Positions 1 through 11,860 of a DNA stretch of 64,000 nucleotides are shown here, piece by piece. Numbering within the stretch: the stretch's first letter is position 1; the number at the start of each line of letters is the position of its first letter. Source of the DNA: Dastarcus helophoroides. Its lineage: Eukaryota; Arthropoda; Insecta; Coleoptera; Bothrideridae. The stretch lies in the NCBI GenBank assembly GCA_028583605.1, contig CM053336.1, positions 26,529,007 through 26,593,006 of the forward strand. Reading direction: 5' to 3'. The translations under genes were made by a program, and so were the position numbers. The notes beneath the pieces are model-generated. The model was not told the DNA's origin. It worked only from the letters and a program-made list of their open reading frames with translations, and did not search any database.

Positions 1-540
1 GCATTTTCTAAATTTGACTTTATCTCTTTATTAAAATATTTGACTTATTTTTGAAAATTTCACCTTTTGTTTAAATTTTCCTTCTTCTCGAATATTTACA
101 TATGTTTTGAAGTTTTCCTAAGTTTGACTTTTTCTGAAGAATACATATTCCAAATTTCAGATAAAGAACAACAAAATGAAATACAAATTTTAGCAGGAAA
201 TTTGGAAAATTATGCCATAGATTTTAAGCAAAAAAACCAAATTTCGAGAAACAGTTAAAATTTGTCAAAATAGGAGGCGAATTTGTTTAAATTGACAGCA
301 TATTTGTACAAATTAGAAGCAGACCTACACAAATTGGAAACAAATTTGTTCACACTGGAAACAAACCTATTTAAATTAATGGCAAATTTGAATAAATTAG
401 AATTAAACGTATACAAGTTAGAAGCAAACTCTTGAAATTGAAAGCAAATTTATTTAAAATAGAATGTAATTAGAAGCCAATTTGTTGAAAAGAAACAAAA
501 TTGATTTTGCGCTAGAAAATCTTGCATTACATAATAATTT
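1..540. repeat. AT-rich minisatellites, including the GAAGCAAATTTG type
   Basis: The first ~150 bases are T-rich copies of the AAATTTGACTTTTT-style repeat. From about 270 to 500 a different irregular tandem repeat takes over, with units of roughly 25-30 bp around GAAGCAAATTTGTTNAAATT. The same AAATTTG family recurs at 29.46-29.65 kb and 32.99-33.06 kb. The short open frame at 67-258 is compositional only. Confidence 0.7.
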
Positions 541-1188
541 TTAAAAAAAAGGAAAATAATATTAACAGTAAGGGGTTTAGTTTAGATCGCGCCCATGTTG
601 CTAAGTGATAAACTCGAAAAAGGAATGAATAGAGTTGTTTAGATTATGTTAAAATTGTCCGTGTCTTAAATGGGAAAAATATTCAAAACGTCTCACCAAA
701 TTATGATTACAAGCACTGCACGAAAGCAGAAAAGAAATAAAAAAAGAAATCACAACTTACCTTTTGGACTTGGAGGGCTTCAATACACCATTTGTAGGAA
801 GGACTTTAGTCTTGGTAGTAGTTTCCCGTAGTTATATCTTGATAGAAATGAAATAAGATAAGGTACAACAATACTGCTAGGCGATGTTTCATCATCCCCA
901 ACTTAGTCTTCAGTTGACTAAGTTGGAGTTGATGGCTGATGAAGTTTTCAGATCAGAGTGACGTTAGCTTCAACAAGAAAGCCTTTTATGCAGGTGCCTT
1001 AAGCTCCTTAAGTATAGGCAGTAAACACCTAATGAAACACAATTGACGCATCCCTAGACGGACATAATTACGATGGGTACGACGATCAATACCCATTTTC
1101 TGTAAATATGTTTGTTCGGGAATTATCTACGGCTCCCTAGCACTTGCTTTTTTGTCTCTTACGCACAGCGTTGGCAATGTCAATGATC
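541..1188. other. unassigned intergenic DNA
   Basis: More balanced composition than its surroundings, with no open frame of useful length. On the minus strand around 745-800 there is a GGTAAGT donor-like motif behind a short open stretch, but every frame upstream of it closes quickly, so I do not call an exon. No transposon ends recognised. Confidence 0.4.
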
Positions 1189-1331
1189 TAAATTACCCAA
1201 AAGCCTTGATCAGAATCCTCCAATTTGGAGAGAAGAAAAACTGAATTCCCCACGATTTTCGCACAAACTTTCATCAAAAACATTTAAAAATACAAAACAA
1301 ACTTCGATGAAATTGGATCCACATTTTATGT
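1189..1331 (+). repeat. dispersed ~140-bp repeat, copy 1
   Basis: Starts at TAAATTACCCAAAAGCC and is about 85-90% identical to 33341-33478 in the same orientation. Shared landmarks are CCTCCAATTTGGAGAGAAG, TTTCATCAAAAACATTT and the run ACAAAACAAACTT. The flanks of the two copies are unrelated, so both ends are visible. The family is not recognised. Confidence 0.7.
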
Positions 1332-1790
1332 TTCTCATTAACACTTTTTATTAACACTACTAAAGTTACATTTAAAACTATAAATATAGAAAACAAAAAT
1401 CTAAAATATGTTTCATATTTTTCTTTTCTATTCCGAATTTTCTTGGTTAACATTATAGTGGTGGGATTGAATACCAAACTACTCGCTTGTTTCTTAACTT
1501 TTTCTCGGGTAACCATAAACGCTATCGTATCATTATGTAAACGATTTCTGTTTTCTGCTTTTAAATTTTTTAGAATATTAAATTTCCTCTCAAAAAATGA
1601 GTTGAAAATATTTCGCAGTAGTATTAAGCTTAAATTCGGGAACATGTAATGACCTGCACTGTTTTTAAGACGAAATACTTTGGCCCAATATGTTTCAGCA
1701 TCATCGTTTCGAATTAAAGTAAAATTTAGAAGTTACAAATAAAAATTTAGTGTTTCAGAAAGTATCTATGTTTTTAATTTAATGTAAGAA
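1332..1790. other. unassigned AT-rich DNA
   Basis: Overlapping open frames exist on both strands (for example 1274-1645 minus and 1443-1649 plus), but neither shows a domain or any family resemblance. I see no repeat structure and no credible gene. Confidence 0.4.
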
Positions 1791-1885
1791 AACAGTACGA
1801 ACGTGCCAAAAGTTAAACTTATTTACAACCACATCCAAAGACCGGTTTCAACCTGCCATGGCCTTTTCAGGGTGGTATTTACGGA
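1791..1885 (-). mobile_element. retroelement end fragment with a GAAACCGGT motif
   Basis: Read on the minus strand this is CCCTGAAAAGGCC, a short imperfect stem, then TTGAAACCGGTCTTTGG and a TTGTAAATAAG tail. The layout CTGAA-stem-GAAACCGGT is common at the ends of Penelope-like and related insect retroelements. Only this terminal scrap is present and no reverse transcriptase is nearby. Family assignment is inference. Confidence 0.35.
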
Positions 1886-1989
1886 AAATAGTTAATACTG
1901 CGTTTTACAACCTAAAATTTTGTGTAAATCATCGATAAAAGAGATAATTGAACACGTATTTAACCGATTTTAATAATTCAACCTCTAAA

Positions 1990-2711
1990 GGAGAAGAAGT
2001 AGCGAAGTTGGTATGGGAAAAAAATTTTTAATTATTTCAAAAAGGTAGAAATTGCAAAAAACTGCATTTCGAAAAAGGTAGAAATTTACGAAAAAACTCA
2101 CAATTTTCCAAAGAAAAGTAGAAATTTCGAAAAAAAGTCAACATTTTTACCATTTTAACAATCCAACTTCTAATGGTACAAAAACGGTTATCATCGTTGT
2201 TATGAAAAAACTTTGAAAAATCATTATATAACGCAAAATCGAAATTTTCAGTCAACACTTTTAAACAGTTAAAAATTTTAAAATTTGGTAAATTATTGCA
2301 AAACAAATTAAAAAATTTGATATTAGGCACAAAAATCCAAATTACCAAATGAAAAATCAGAATTCAAAAATTTAAAGTCAATCTAAATTTTCAAAAAAAA
2401 AGCAAATTGTTTGAACAAATTAAAATTTACAATAAACGAAAATATTTCGCATGTGGCAAATTTTTGAAAAACCAAATTTTAAAAAGAGTCAATATTTGTA
2501 AACAACCGAGACATTTTTAAAATAAGTCAAAATTGTGAGAACAAAATCGGAATTTTGAAAAAAGTAGAAATAACGAGATGTCGAAATTAAATAAAAATAG
2601 TCAAAATTTTGAAAGAGTCGAATTCCTAAAAAATAGAAGAGTAGAGGTAAAAAAATTTTAAATTTTCACAAAATGTCAAATTTTTAAAAATCAAACTTTC
2701 CAAAAAATAGT
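1990..2711 (+). repeat. A-rich polar minisatellite block
   Basis: Irregular tandem copies of GTCGAAATTTTCAAAAAA with A-rich polarity on the + strand. The block is interrupted by the piggyBac element and resumes at 5146, so the transposon landed inside the array. Confidence 0.75.
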
Positions 2712-5145
2712 TTAACCCTTCTTTGCATGATGATGGAAATTTTAATCATAATATTTAGTCAACAAAAAAAGGTACTCAAAACCCTTGTACTGTAAATTTG
2801 TTGTTGCTGGCAACTTTTTAAGCAACTATAGCGTACAACAAAACGCAGTTGTCAAAAAATAGTAAACGTCACTGTCAATTACCAGACTTAGAACTTGTCA
2901 TTCCGCTGTTTGTTGTGACTGGAAGAAACAAGTGATATTTTAAATTGTTTTAAGGAAATAAACGGAGATATAAAATACAAGAAAAGTGAACATGAGTGGA
3001 AAAAAGGTTTGTTTTCATGTTTTTGTTATTTTATGTACAATTTATATCAAAACACTGTGAATACATTTCTCGAAACTAGGTGATGGAAATTTACATCACG
3101 TGCAGTAACTTCACTTGTAATGTATGGCAATTTTTTTTTGTAAATGCTTATTTTATGTTGTTTTTTAGGAAAACTTGAATGAAAGAGATATTGAAGATTA
3201 TCTTAGTAAGTTAGAAGGCGGTTGACTCTCAGAAGATGGCCTTGATGACCAAGATTCCGATGATGAAAACCGCGATGCTGATGAAGTTATAAGAGTGTTG
3301 CAGGAGGAGAACGATGATGATGATCATGATGTGGATAAAACTGCTGACATTGATTCTCCTCTTGTAGAACCAGAAGATCAAGAATCCTCTCACCCATCAA
3401 CATCATCCAATTTGCAGTCTTCATCCAGTTTTCCATTTGACAAAAGAAGCTTGATTTGGAAAAAAAGGAATCTGGTGTATGATACAGATAAAATTACTTT
3501 CTTGGGGAGTTATACTGCTTCAGGCAGTCTATCACACCTAGAAACTCCATATCAATGTTTTAACCATTTTATCACTAAAGATTTTATCAAAACATTAGTA
3601 GAGGAGACAAATTTATATATAATACAGGGTAATTCTAGTTCATCTATAACATTTACAGAATATGATTTGTATAAGTTCTTTGGTATATTATTATACATGT
3701 CAGTAATCAAATTTCCATTTCTTCAACAATGCCACTAAACAAGTTTGAGAAAATACAGTTATCATTACATTTTAATAACAATGATCTTCACAAACCTATA
3801 GGTCATCCAGAACATGACAAGCTTTATAAAATCCGCCCTGTTATCAAGCATCTCAATGAGAGGTTTGCCACAGTGCCAATGAATCAAAGACTTTCTGTGG
3901 ATGAACAGATGTGTTCTACCAAAATAGGGCATTTTTTAAAACAGTATCTGCCTAAGAAGCCCCATAAATGGGGCTTCAAATTGTATGTTCTCTGTGATTT
4001 GATGGGATATGCCCACAAGTTTGAGGTATATTCTGGACAAGAGAATACAGAGAAACTCCCAGATGAACCAGATCTTGGTGCAACAGGAAATGTCACATCA
4101 TATACTTTGATAATTTTTATACCTCTTTGCCATTGGTAGTTTTTTTAGCTAAATCAGGAATTCACACAGTGGGAACTGTGCAACAAAACAGGATACCAAA
4201 TAATAAACTTCCAGAGAAGAAAAATTTCATGAAAAAATCTGTGCCCAGAGGTAGTTTTGAGGAAAGAGTGTCTGTGCATGATGGTATAGATTTGAGTTGT
4301 GTGGCTTGGAAAGATAATAAGATAGTAACCCTGTTATCTTCTTATTCTGGAGCATTGCCTGTAACTAAAGTCAATAGATTTGACAGGACAACAAAAGAAA
4401 AAATTGATATTACTTGCCCGTTTATTGTCCAAGAGTACAATAAACATATGGGAGGAGTAGATCTCATGGATAGCTTTTTGGGCAGAAATCATATAAAAAT
4501 GAGGTCTAAAAAGTGGTATTTGCGTATTTTTTTTTCATCTATTTGATCTAGCTATTATAAACTCTTGGATTATTTATAAAAAAAATGCTCAAGAAAGAGG
4601 TGAATCTAAAAAGAGTCTGCTTACAATGGGCCAATTCAGAAATGAATTGGCCTTTGTGCTATGTAACAGAGGAACCACCAAAGAAGCTAAAAGAGGGTGT
4701 CCTAGTACTAGTTTACTAGAAGAACTACAATCAAAAAAAAGAAAAGGTTCTCCAGCTCCACTACCTCCAAAACACATAAGAAAAGATGGTGCTGAACATT
4801 GGCCAAAAGTAGGTGGGTCACTCCGGTGCAAATTTCCCAAATGTAAAGGCTATTCCACAATTTCGTGTATTAAATGTGGCGTCAATTTGTGCTTAAATAA
4901 AAATAATAATTGTTTTTTAAATTATCATAAAGAATAAAGAAGATTGAGTAAACAATATTTTTTTATTTATTTAGTACTGAGCTAAATATGTGACAATGCA
5001 TGATGATGTAAATTTCCATCATATTGTTTTTTACATAATACATATTTTTATTTATACTAGGATTTTTTCCTTTAATCTAGAGCATTAATTACATCACCCT
5101 GATTTATTTTAAAAAAATTTAAAAAATCATGCAAAGAAGAGTTAA
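2712..5145 (+). mobile_element. piggyBac-family transposon with TTAA target duplication
   Basis: The element runs from 2716 to 5141 (2426 bp) and is flanked by TTAA at 2712-2715 and 5142-5145, the target site used by this superfamily. The terminal inverted repeats are CCCTTCTTTGCATGAT on the left and the complement of CTCTTCTTTGCATGAT on the right, 15 of 16 positions matching. Inside lie two subterminal 18-mers that are exact reverse complements of each other, at 3081-3098 (TGATGGAAATTTACATCA) and 5004-5021. It sits inside an A-rich minisatellite array. The transposase within is broken, so this copy cannot be autonomous. Confidence 0.92.
2992..4937 (+). pseudogene. broken piggyBac transposase
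   Basis: The inferred start ATG at 2992 opens a five-codon exon ending AAAAAG|GT at 3006/3007. An acceptor AG at 3167-3168 restores the frame. A premature TGA lies at 3223-3225. The acidic N-terminal region and start of the DDE_Tnp_1_7 domain follow to 3738. A small deletion and frameshift lead into 3729-4139, which carries the VDEQM and CDLMGYAHKFEVYSG blocks. Another frameshift near 4090 leads into 4127-4546, with the MGGVDLMDS block, and the YFDNFYTSL block spans that break. A further shift in the T-run near 4528 leads to the C-terminal cysteine-rich zinc-finger region ending at 4937. All the acidic catalytic-region motifs remain recognisable, so the decay is fairly recent. What is known of the family: cut-and-paste transposase acting in the nucleus. 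Confidence 0.9.
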
Positions 5146-6740
5146 ATTTTAAATTTTAAAAGAGTTGCAATTTTCAAGGTAAGTCAAAATTTTCAGAAAA
5201 AGCCAAAATTTTCAAGAAATTTGGAAGTTTTAAAAAAGTGAATAAAAAGTCTAAATTTTTGCAAATATTCTTAATTTTCGGAAATAGCTAGTTTTGAACA
5301 AAAATGAGATTTTCGGAAAAATTTCAATCTTTTAAAAAAGTAATAGGATTACACTCTGCGAGTGGATTAAAGAAAAGTGAAATTCATCAAAAAAGTTGGA
5401 AATCTTATCAAAATCAAAATTTTGAAATAATATTTAAGAAATGTCGAAACATTCAAAAAGGATTGCAATAATCTAAAAGTTAACATTTCGAAAAGAAAAA
5501 TCGACAAAATGGAAAATTTTGAAAGCTTAGGCAGTTTTAAATAGGAAAAAATGAAAAATAAATCAAATAACTCAAAGGTCAAAAATATCTCAACTCCTCA
5601 AACAGTCGTAATTTTCGAAAAAAGTCGAAATCCTAAAAAAGATCAAAATCGAAACATTCAAAAAGGATTGCAATAATCTAAAAGTTAAAATTTCGAAAAA
5701 AAAATCGACAAAATGGAAAAGTTTGAAAACTTAGGCAGTTTTAAATGGGAAAAAATGAAAAATAAATCAAATAACTCAAAGGTAAAAAAATCTCAACTCC
5801 TCAAACAGTCGTAATTTTCGAAAAAAGTCGAAATCCTAAAAAAGATCAAAATTTTTAACAATCAAAATTTAAAAAGAAAATCTGAATTTTGAAAAAAGTC
5901 AAATTTTGTAAACAACCGAAACATTTGTAAAACATACATCAATATTCTGAGAATAAAACCGAAATTTTAAAAAAAATGGAAATTACGAGATGTCGAAATT
6001 GAAACAAAGTGGAAATTTTCAAAGATTCGAATTCTCAAAAAAAAGTAGACTGGAGATTCAAAAATAGTTACAAGTATCGAAAAAGGTCAAAATTTCTAAA
6101 ATAGTTGAAAATTTCTAAGTTGTGCAATACTTTGAAAAAAGTCAAAATTTTCAACAAAAAAAAGACAAAAGTTAAAAAATCAACCTTTTTAAAAGAGAAG
6201 TATCAAAGAAAGTCGAAATTTATATGCAAAAAAATTAAAATGCAAAGAAAAAGTTGAAATTTTGAAAAAGAGGCTAAATTTTGAAAGAGTCGAAATCTTC
6301 AAAATAAATCAAAATTTCCAGAAAAATTACAAATTATCAACAAAATTTTAAAAAAGTGGATACGTCAAAACTTTAAAATTATCACAAATTTAAAGGTTTG
6401 AAGAAACCCTTTCAAAAAACAGTACGATTACCCTTTGTAAGCAGATTGCACTTATAATAGTGAAATTGTTTAAAAAAGTTGGAACTGAAGGAAATTGAAA
6501 TTTTGAAAAAAGTTGAAATATTCAACATTTTACGAGATTAAAAAAAATGTCGAAATATTCAAGGATTGAAATTTTCAAAAAGTTAAAATTTCGAAATAAA
6601 GTCGAGAAAAGGTAGAATTTTGGAAACGTCAGAATTTTTTAGAGGCTAAAATAAAAATTAAATAAAAGAACATACAATAAAATAAAAAAGCCAAACACTT
6701 CAATAAAGTCAAAATTAAAAAACTTATATTATTTAAAAAT
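5146..6740 (+). repeat. A-rich polar minisatellite block with a ~205-bp tandem duplication
   Basis: Continuation of the GTCGAAATTTTCAAAAAA array. Within it, 5445-5649 is duplicated as 5650-5852 with high identity (shared words include GGATTGCAATAATC and CTTAGGCAGTTTTAAAT) and a 2-bp length difference. No genes. Confidence 0.8.
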
Positions 6741-7270
6741 CGGTTTTAAGCAGTGGCGTATGGTGATTTTTATGAATGGGGATGCTGATCCGAAAAACAG
6801 CAAATGCATTTATTTAAATTTCAGCAACAAACCGATTTAGAAGGGTAATTAGAATTTCGCTTTCGATCGTAATGCATTTAAACAGTAATATGCTTTTATT
6901 TCATGTTTTGATAAATCGAAATTTCGTTTTAAATTGATAATTTCGGAAAAAGTTAAGGTTTTTAGGAACAAATCGAAATTTCTCTTTAGTTTAGAAAGTC
7001 TGCTTGTAACGTAAAGGTCCTGGGTTCGACTCCTAATCGCTAGTCAGAAATTTTTAACTTTACTCTTTTAAAGTTAAAATGTTGGGAAAACATTTAATAT
7101 TGTAAGCTTAAACCCACATGCTTGAAATAAAGATAAAAAAGACTCTAAATATTCACATTTCAAGACAAACTCTGAATTTTAATTTTTTTATTAGTTCAAA
7201 TTGGTTTTTGCCAAGTTTGTGATACTTAACTCTTAATTTGGATCTTTTCTTAGAACTTTCGAATAAAAAA
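6741..7270. other. unassigned DNA with a hAT-like terminal motif
   Basis: At 6755-6788 the sequence CAGTGGCGTATGGTGA, followed by GGGGATGCTG, resembles hAT-type ends and the repeat heads at 15297 and 26262. No matching opposite end was found. The rest is AT-rich with no open frame, apart from the tRNA-like segment listed separately. Confidence 0.3.
6986..7047 (+). other. tRNA-like relic with a perfect B-box
   Basis: Contains CCTGGGTTCGACTCC, which fits the pol III B-box GGTTCGANTCC exactly. About 25 bases upstream lies CTGCTTGTAACG, which would place TGT (Thr) in an anticodon-loop position, and upstream of that TTTAGTTTAGAAAG is a poor A-box. The acceptor stem does not close. It is probably a decayed tRNA or the head of a tRNA-derived SINE, not a working tRNA gene. 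Confidence 0.35.
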
Positions 7271-8560
7271 AAATTACAACATACATAGAAATTTTAAAAT
7301 AAAAAGTCAAAATTTTATGAAACAAGGTCAACAAAAAGTTAAAATTAAAAAAGGTCAAAATTTTGTTTTGAAACAAAAAAGTACACATTTTCAGTCAGAA
7401 TTTCAAGAAATAGTGAAAATTAAAAAAAAAGTGTCTATTCTGATCCGATTTTTAAAAAATCTAAATTTTCCACAAAAAAATTACGAAAAAGCATTTTTGT
7501 ATAGTTTTCTAAGAAAAAGTTGATTTTTTTCAAAGAAAGTTTCAATTTTTAACAAAAGTAGACTTTTTTCCAAATAGGTCAAAAATTATATTAAAAAAAT
7601 TCGAAATTTCGAAAAAGTAGCACCTGAAATTAAAAAAGTGTCAAAGATAAGCGAAATTTTGGAAAAAAGTCGACATTTTTAAAACCTCATAATTTTTAAA
7701 AAGTTAAATAAGTCAAAGAAGATTGAAATTTTCCAAAACAGGCTACACGTTTTAAACATTCGATAGTTTAATAGCTAAGATTTTCGAAGAAAAAGGTGAC
7801 ATTTTCAAAAAATGCTTCGTTTTAAAGCGTCGAAATTCTCAAAATAATTCGAAATCTTCAAAAAAAAATCGAAATTTCCATTAAAAATATCAACAATTTG
7901 AAAATGTTCAAAATTTTGAAAAAATAATGAAATTCGGGGAAAAAGAAAACATTTCTTGAAAAAAAAATGGAAATTTTCCAAAAATTTAAATTTTAAAATG
8001 TCTAAATTTTCGATGATTCGAAGTTTCAAAAAAAAAAAATCGAGAGTCGTATGTTTGAGGCAAGAAATGGAAAAAAATTCCAAGAAAAAGGGGAAATCCT
8101 GAAAAAGGTCGAAATTACTAAAAAATACAATTTTGAAATGCATACTTTGTTTAAAAAAAGTTAAGATCTTCAAAAAGCTAAAAATTTTTAAAACAATCAA
8201 CACTTTTGAAAAAGTTTAAGTTTTAAACAAGTTACAATTTTAAGACGTCGAAATTTTGAAATAAATGGTTATTTGGAAATGTCAAAATTCAAAAAAAAAG
8301 ACCCGTTATTTAAATAAAGGCCAAAATTTTCCTAAAAAAGGGTGGAGATTTTGAAGCAGGTAAAATTTTGAAATGTCTAATATTTCAAAAAAGTCGAAAT
8401 TAAAAAAATTGAACGATATTTAAAAAAAGAGCGAATTTTTTTAAAAAAAGTCAATATTTTCAAGAAAATAAAAAGGGAAAAGGTGTAAATTTTCAACATA
8501 AGTCAAAATTTTTATACTTTCACACTTCATTTCTTGTAACCTCAAGGTGCATTCAAATAA
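7271..8560 (+). repeat. A-rich polar minisatellite block
   Basis: Same family of AAAGTCGAAATTTTC units, A-rich on the + strand. The open frames here (7317-7523 plus, 7805-8203 minus) consist of translated repeat, rich in K/N or F/L, and are not genes. Confidence 0.75.
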
Positions 8561-8651
8561 ATTTTTCAATTTTTGATCAATCACATCAATACATGGCCAA
8601 AATCACCAAATCACCATGTATTAAATAAAACAGCTGGCCTCAAAAAAAACT

Positions 8652-9214
8652 CAATTTCATTTCATTTCTCCAAGATCTCCCCACTTTGGGGGTTTATGGG
8701 AGCGAGGGATCAGGAGTGTAGAACAACATTTGAAAAGAGTAGCAGGCAATGTTACTTTAAATTTTGAAGAATTTTATACATTATTAACGGTTATTGGGGC
8801 TTGTTTGAATTCTCGTTCCCTCACCCCTACCTCCTGCGATCCTAAGGATATGTCAGTGCTCACACCCGGTCACTTCTTAATTGGTAAACCGCTAGGGTCG
8901 AACCCGACCTGAGCCACCTAACCACCAGCAGATTGTCCAGATAGCAACATGTTCAGCAGCTACGTAATCATTTTTGGAAAAGGTGGCACAAGGAATATCT
9001 GTCCCAATTGCGATCACGCCCAAAAGGAAGCTGCATCCCCGACAACTCCTTAAAACCAGAAACTTTGGTTCTAATTCGAGAAAACAATTTACCGCCATTA
9101 CAACAGTCCTTAGGTCGTATCACTGACGTTCACCCGGGAAGTGACAATGTGGTGCGTGTAACCTCAATTGAAACTAAGGTGGGTGTAGTGAAACGGGCGA
9201 TCAAAAAACTATGA
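8652..9214 (+). pseudogene. BEL/Pao-type retrotransposon pol 3' relic (integrase end plus DUF5641)
   Basis: An open frame from 8652 to 8912 encodes the integrase tail typical of Pao/BEL elements. It shows the PHFGGLWE block, then a segment with ACLNSRSLTP and LTPGHFLIGKPL. After a frame change around 8910-8950 the reading continues through the W-K-R-W-H-K-E-Y-L-S-Q-L pattern into 9008-9214, the DUF5641 region, with LVLIRENNLPP and LGRITDVHPG. A TGA at 9212-9214 precedes a few more family-like codons. Gag, protease, reverse transcriptase and the integrase core are all absent, so this is a 5'-truncated dead relic. Frame breaks and truncation are directly visible; family assignment rests on recognised motifs. 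Confidence 0.85.
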
Positions 9215-9455
9215 ATTTTACCAATAGAAGAATAAGACAACGATGAACTTTAAAATTATATTTTTTCAATGTTTTACTTTTGTACCTAATTTTAGTTTCA
9301 GTAATGTTAGGATAGTAATTTAATAACATCTTTGTAGTTGTAAGTATATTCGTAAGTTTTATTTCTGTATAATTATGTTTCATTTTGGTATTTGTTCACT
9401 TTTTTAGTTTTTTATTGTAATATTACGATTTTATTGAAGTTAAAGACTTCAAGGA
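9215..9455 (+). other. BEL/Pao post-pol region with a possible polypurine tract
   Basis: AT-rich DNA follows the pol relic and ends in GAAGTTAAAGACTTCAAGGAGG at about 9436-9457. A purine-rich tail of this kind normally precedes the 3' LTR in BEL/Pao elements. The expected LTR start is cut off by LINE sequence immediately afterwards. The polypurine-tract reading is inference. Confidence 0.35.
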
Positions 9456-11860
9456 GGTCTTTGTATATACTTGTCGGTCGCCCTACTCCAGTATTCTTGC
9501 TTGGCCCTGTCACAGGGTATCATAAATTTTATTTAAGGGCAGTAGCCAACAAGTACCTACTGATGAAGGATGTTCGATACACTGTTGAGTTAACATCAGT
9601 TAGTGAGCTCAGCTCAGAACACAACCCAGTGATAATGACCATCGGAGATGATCGTGGACCCAAGCCTCCAGAAACCTGCAAGAAAACAAACTGGTTCAGG
9701 GAGTATTTAGCAGAAAACCTGGAAGAGCCTGGAGAAATCAACTCAAACGATGACATCAACGCAGCGGTGGAAAGACTGGAAATCACCATAACAAATTCAA
9801 TTCTGGCAGCGACCAAAACTTTCCGGCGTATAGAAGGAAGGGAACCACTGCCAAATCACTTGGTGGAGCTGATTAGAAGGAAAAATCGAGCCAGGAAGAG
9901 AGCAAGACGGATCGATCTGCAAGCAGATAAGGCGGAAGTCAACAGGCTCATCCACGAGCTCAGGTATGAGCTCCGAAAACACAAAATTTCTAATTTTCAG
10001 GAACACCTAAGAAGTTGCAACTTCGAAACTTCATCAGATCTCTGGCGCACAGCCAAAGCTCTAAGAGGAGTTAGGAAACCTATCCCTTCGATACACGGAC
10101 CTCAAGGAATGGCTCACTCAGATCAGGAAAAGGCCGCAGCTTTCGCTGAGACCTTTGAACGACACTGTCAGGCCACACTTGAAGAAGTGGACTTAGACTT
10201 CGTAGAGGAGGTGGAAGAAGAGGTTCAAGTTCTTCAGGAGGAAGTGCCAGAAGAAGACGACGTCATCCAACCGACTAACGAGGAGGAAATCCAAAGCTTT
10301 CTGCGCAAGCTAAACGTCAAAAAGTCTCCAGGTCCAGACGGAATTCCAAGTCTCTTCCGGACCAAGCTGTGAAATACTTTGGAACAATAGTCAATTCCAT
10401 GTTTAAATACCGGTATTTTCCAACAAGATGGAAAACTGCAAACGTTATCTTCATTCCTAAGCCAGGTAAGGATGGGAAATTTTCCCAAAATTACAGGCCA
10501 ATCAGCCTCTTATCCAACTTGGGTAAGGTGGTGGAAAGGATTTTGAGGAAGCGTCTGCAGAATATCATCAGCGATCGCGACATCATTCCTAAGGAACAAT
10601 TTGGGTTCCAACCTATGCACTCTACCTCAGACCAACTGCTGAGAGTGCTTGAAACAATCACTCAACGCATGAATTGGAACCAGGTAGTTGGAGCTATTTT
10701 CTTCGATATCTCCAAGGCATTTGACACAGTTTGGCACCAAGGATTAGTCTACAAGATGCACCAGTTTGGAATACCTCTAACAATGGTTCAAATGGTAAGC
10801 TCGTTCCTGGACCAGTGCTCATTCAGAGCAAAGGTGGGACAGGAACTATCAAACCAGTTTAGGCTACAGTATGGGGTGCCTCAAGGCTCTGCCTTGTCAT
10901 CTCTGCTGTATTCTGTGTTCACAGCAAATATCCCGAGAACCAATCCAACAATCGACCACATCTTAATGGCAACTTCCCAGACGACACAGTTTTAGTGGCG
11001 TACTCTTTCAGCCCAGAGGTGGTCACCAGACGACTTCAGGAGGCAACAGACAGTCTACTAGATTACTTCGGTCAATGGGAAATCCAAGTCAACGCAGACA
11101 AGACCCAAGCAGTCTTTTTCACTCGAAGAAGCCTCCAACCATATGGACATGTAAATGTTCATGGGCAAAACGTCGACTGGAGACTTCAGGCAAAGTATCT
11201 AGGTGTAATTCAAGACCAAAGACTCACATTCCAGGCACACATCGATTATGCAGTGTCCAAGCCAAAATGCTGCAAGCGATGATTGGTAGAAATAGTAACC
11301 CGTCCATTGGACTTAAAGTGTTACTATACAAATCAATCATAAGACCAGCGATGACCTACGCATCTGTAGCTTGGTCACAGGTGACGGATAATCAGATGAA
11401 GAAACTCCAGGTGTTCCAGAACGTCTTTTTAAGACAAGCCATGGACGCTCCATGTTTGTGAGAAACTATCAGCTCCATAGGGAAGCTGAACTACCTTTGG
11501 TAAGAGATTTTCTTAGGGAAATTAATTCCAGGGCGATGGTGAGAACGGAAACGCATCCCAACGAACTAGTTCGACAGGCAGTGGATTACGATCCAAATAT
11601 ACCAGGATTAGGAGACCAAGGATGGTCCTCTAGGCTACGACTTCCATCTTGGAAACTTTCTGTTCTGTTTGTTTCTTATGTTTCAGGCAAAACAGCTTAC
11701 AATAGTGCTCCAGCACTATTGTACTGTTCCGACGAAGGGGTTGGGGGCCAAGGGCCCGGCCCGAAGAAGTAGGGGTTTTTAGTCGATACCCGTACTTGAG
11801 AGGAAATCCGACACTATCTGAGTTATCTTCCCAGATGTCCCCTACTTAAAAACAAAAGTA
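9456..11860 (+). mobile_element. Jockey-type non-LTR retrotransposon, 5'-truncated
   Basis: Carries the end of an AP endonuclease domain, a reverse transcriptase and a 3'UTR whose ends pair: GTAGGGGTTTTTAG at about 11771 and CCCCTACTTAAAAAC at 11839-11853, followed by an A-rich tail. A 12-bp perfect hairpin with a CC loop (11698-11709 / 11712-11723) lies just beyond the coding end. The 5' end is missing: ORF1 and most of the endonuclease are absent. It lies between a BEL/Pao pol relic and an LTR-like segment, which suggests insertion into that element near its LTR. Confidence 0.8.
9460..11700 (+). pseudogene. broken LINE ORF2 (endonuclease tail and reverse transcriptase)
   Basis: The first frame (to 10372) contains LTSVSELSSEHNPV, the end of the exonuclease-endonuclease-phosphatase fold, then the RT entry motif KKSPGPDGIP. 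A frameshift near 10350 passes to 10369-10995, with NYRPISLLSNLGKVVERI, the first catalytic block FFDISKAFDTVW and the YGVPQGSALSSLL block. Another frameshift passes to 10995-11282. The second catalytic block is FPDD, coded at 10974-10985, where FADD is usual. Later shifts around 11270 and 11455 carry the thumb and C-terminal region. At least four frame breaks make it inactive. The ordering of RT blocks and the Jockey-like AELSSEHNPV signature support the clade call; the exact clade is inference. Confidence 0.85.

Noticed and set aside
745..845. Possible minus-strand exon with a GGTAAGT donor
   Set aside because: All upstream frames close within a few codons for the plausible acceptors, and there is no protein similarity.
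9529..10488. Minus-strand frames opposite the LINE ORF2
   Set aside because: They are antisense shadows of reverse transcriptase coding sequence.
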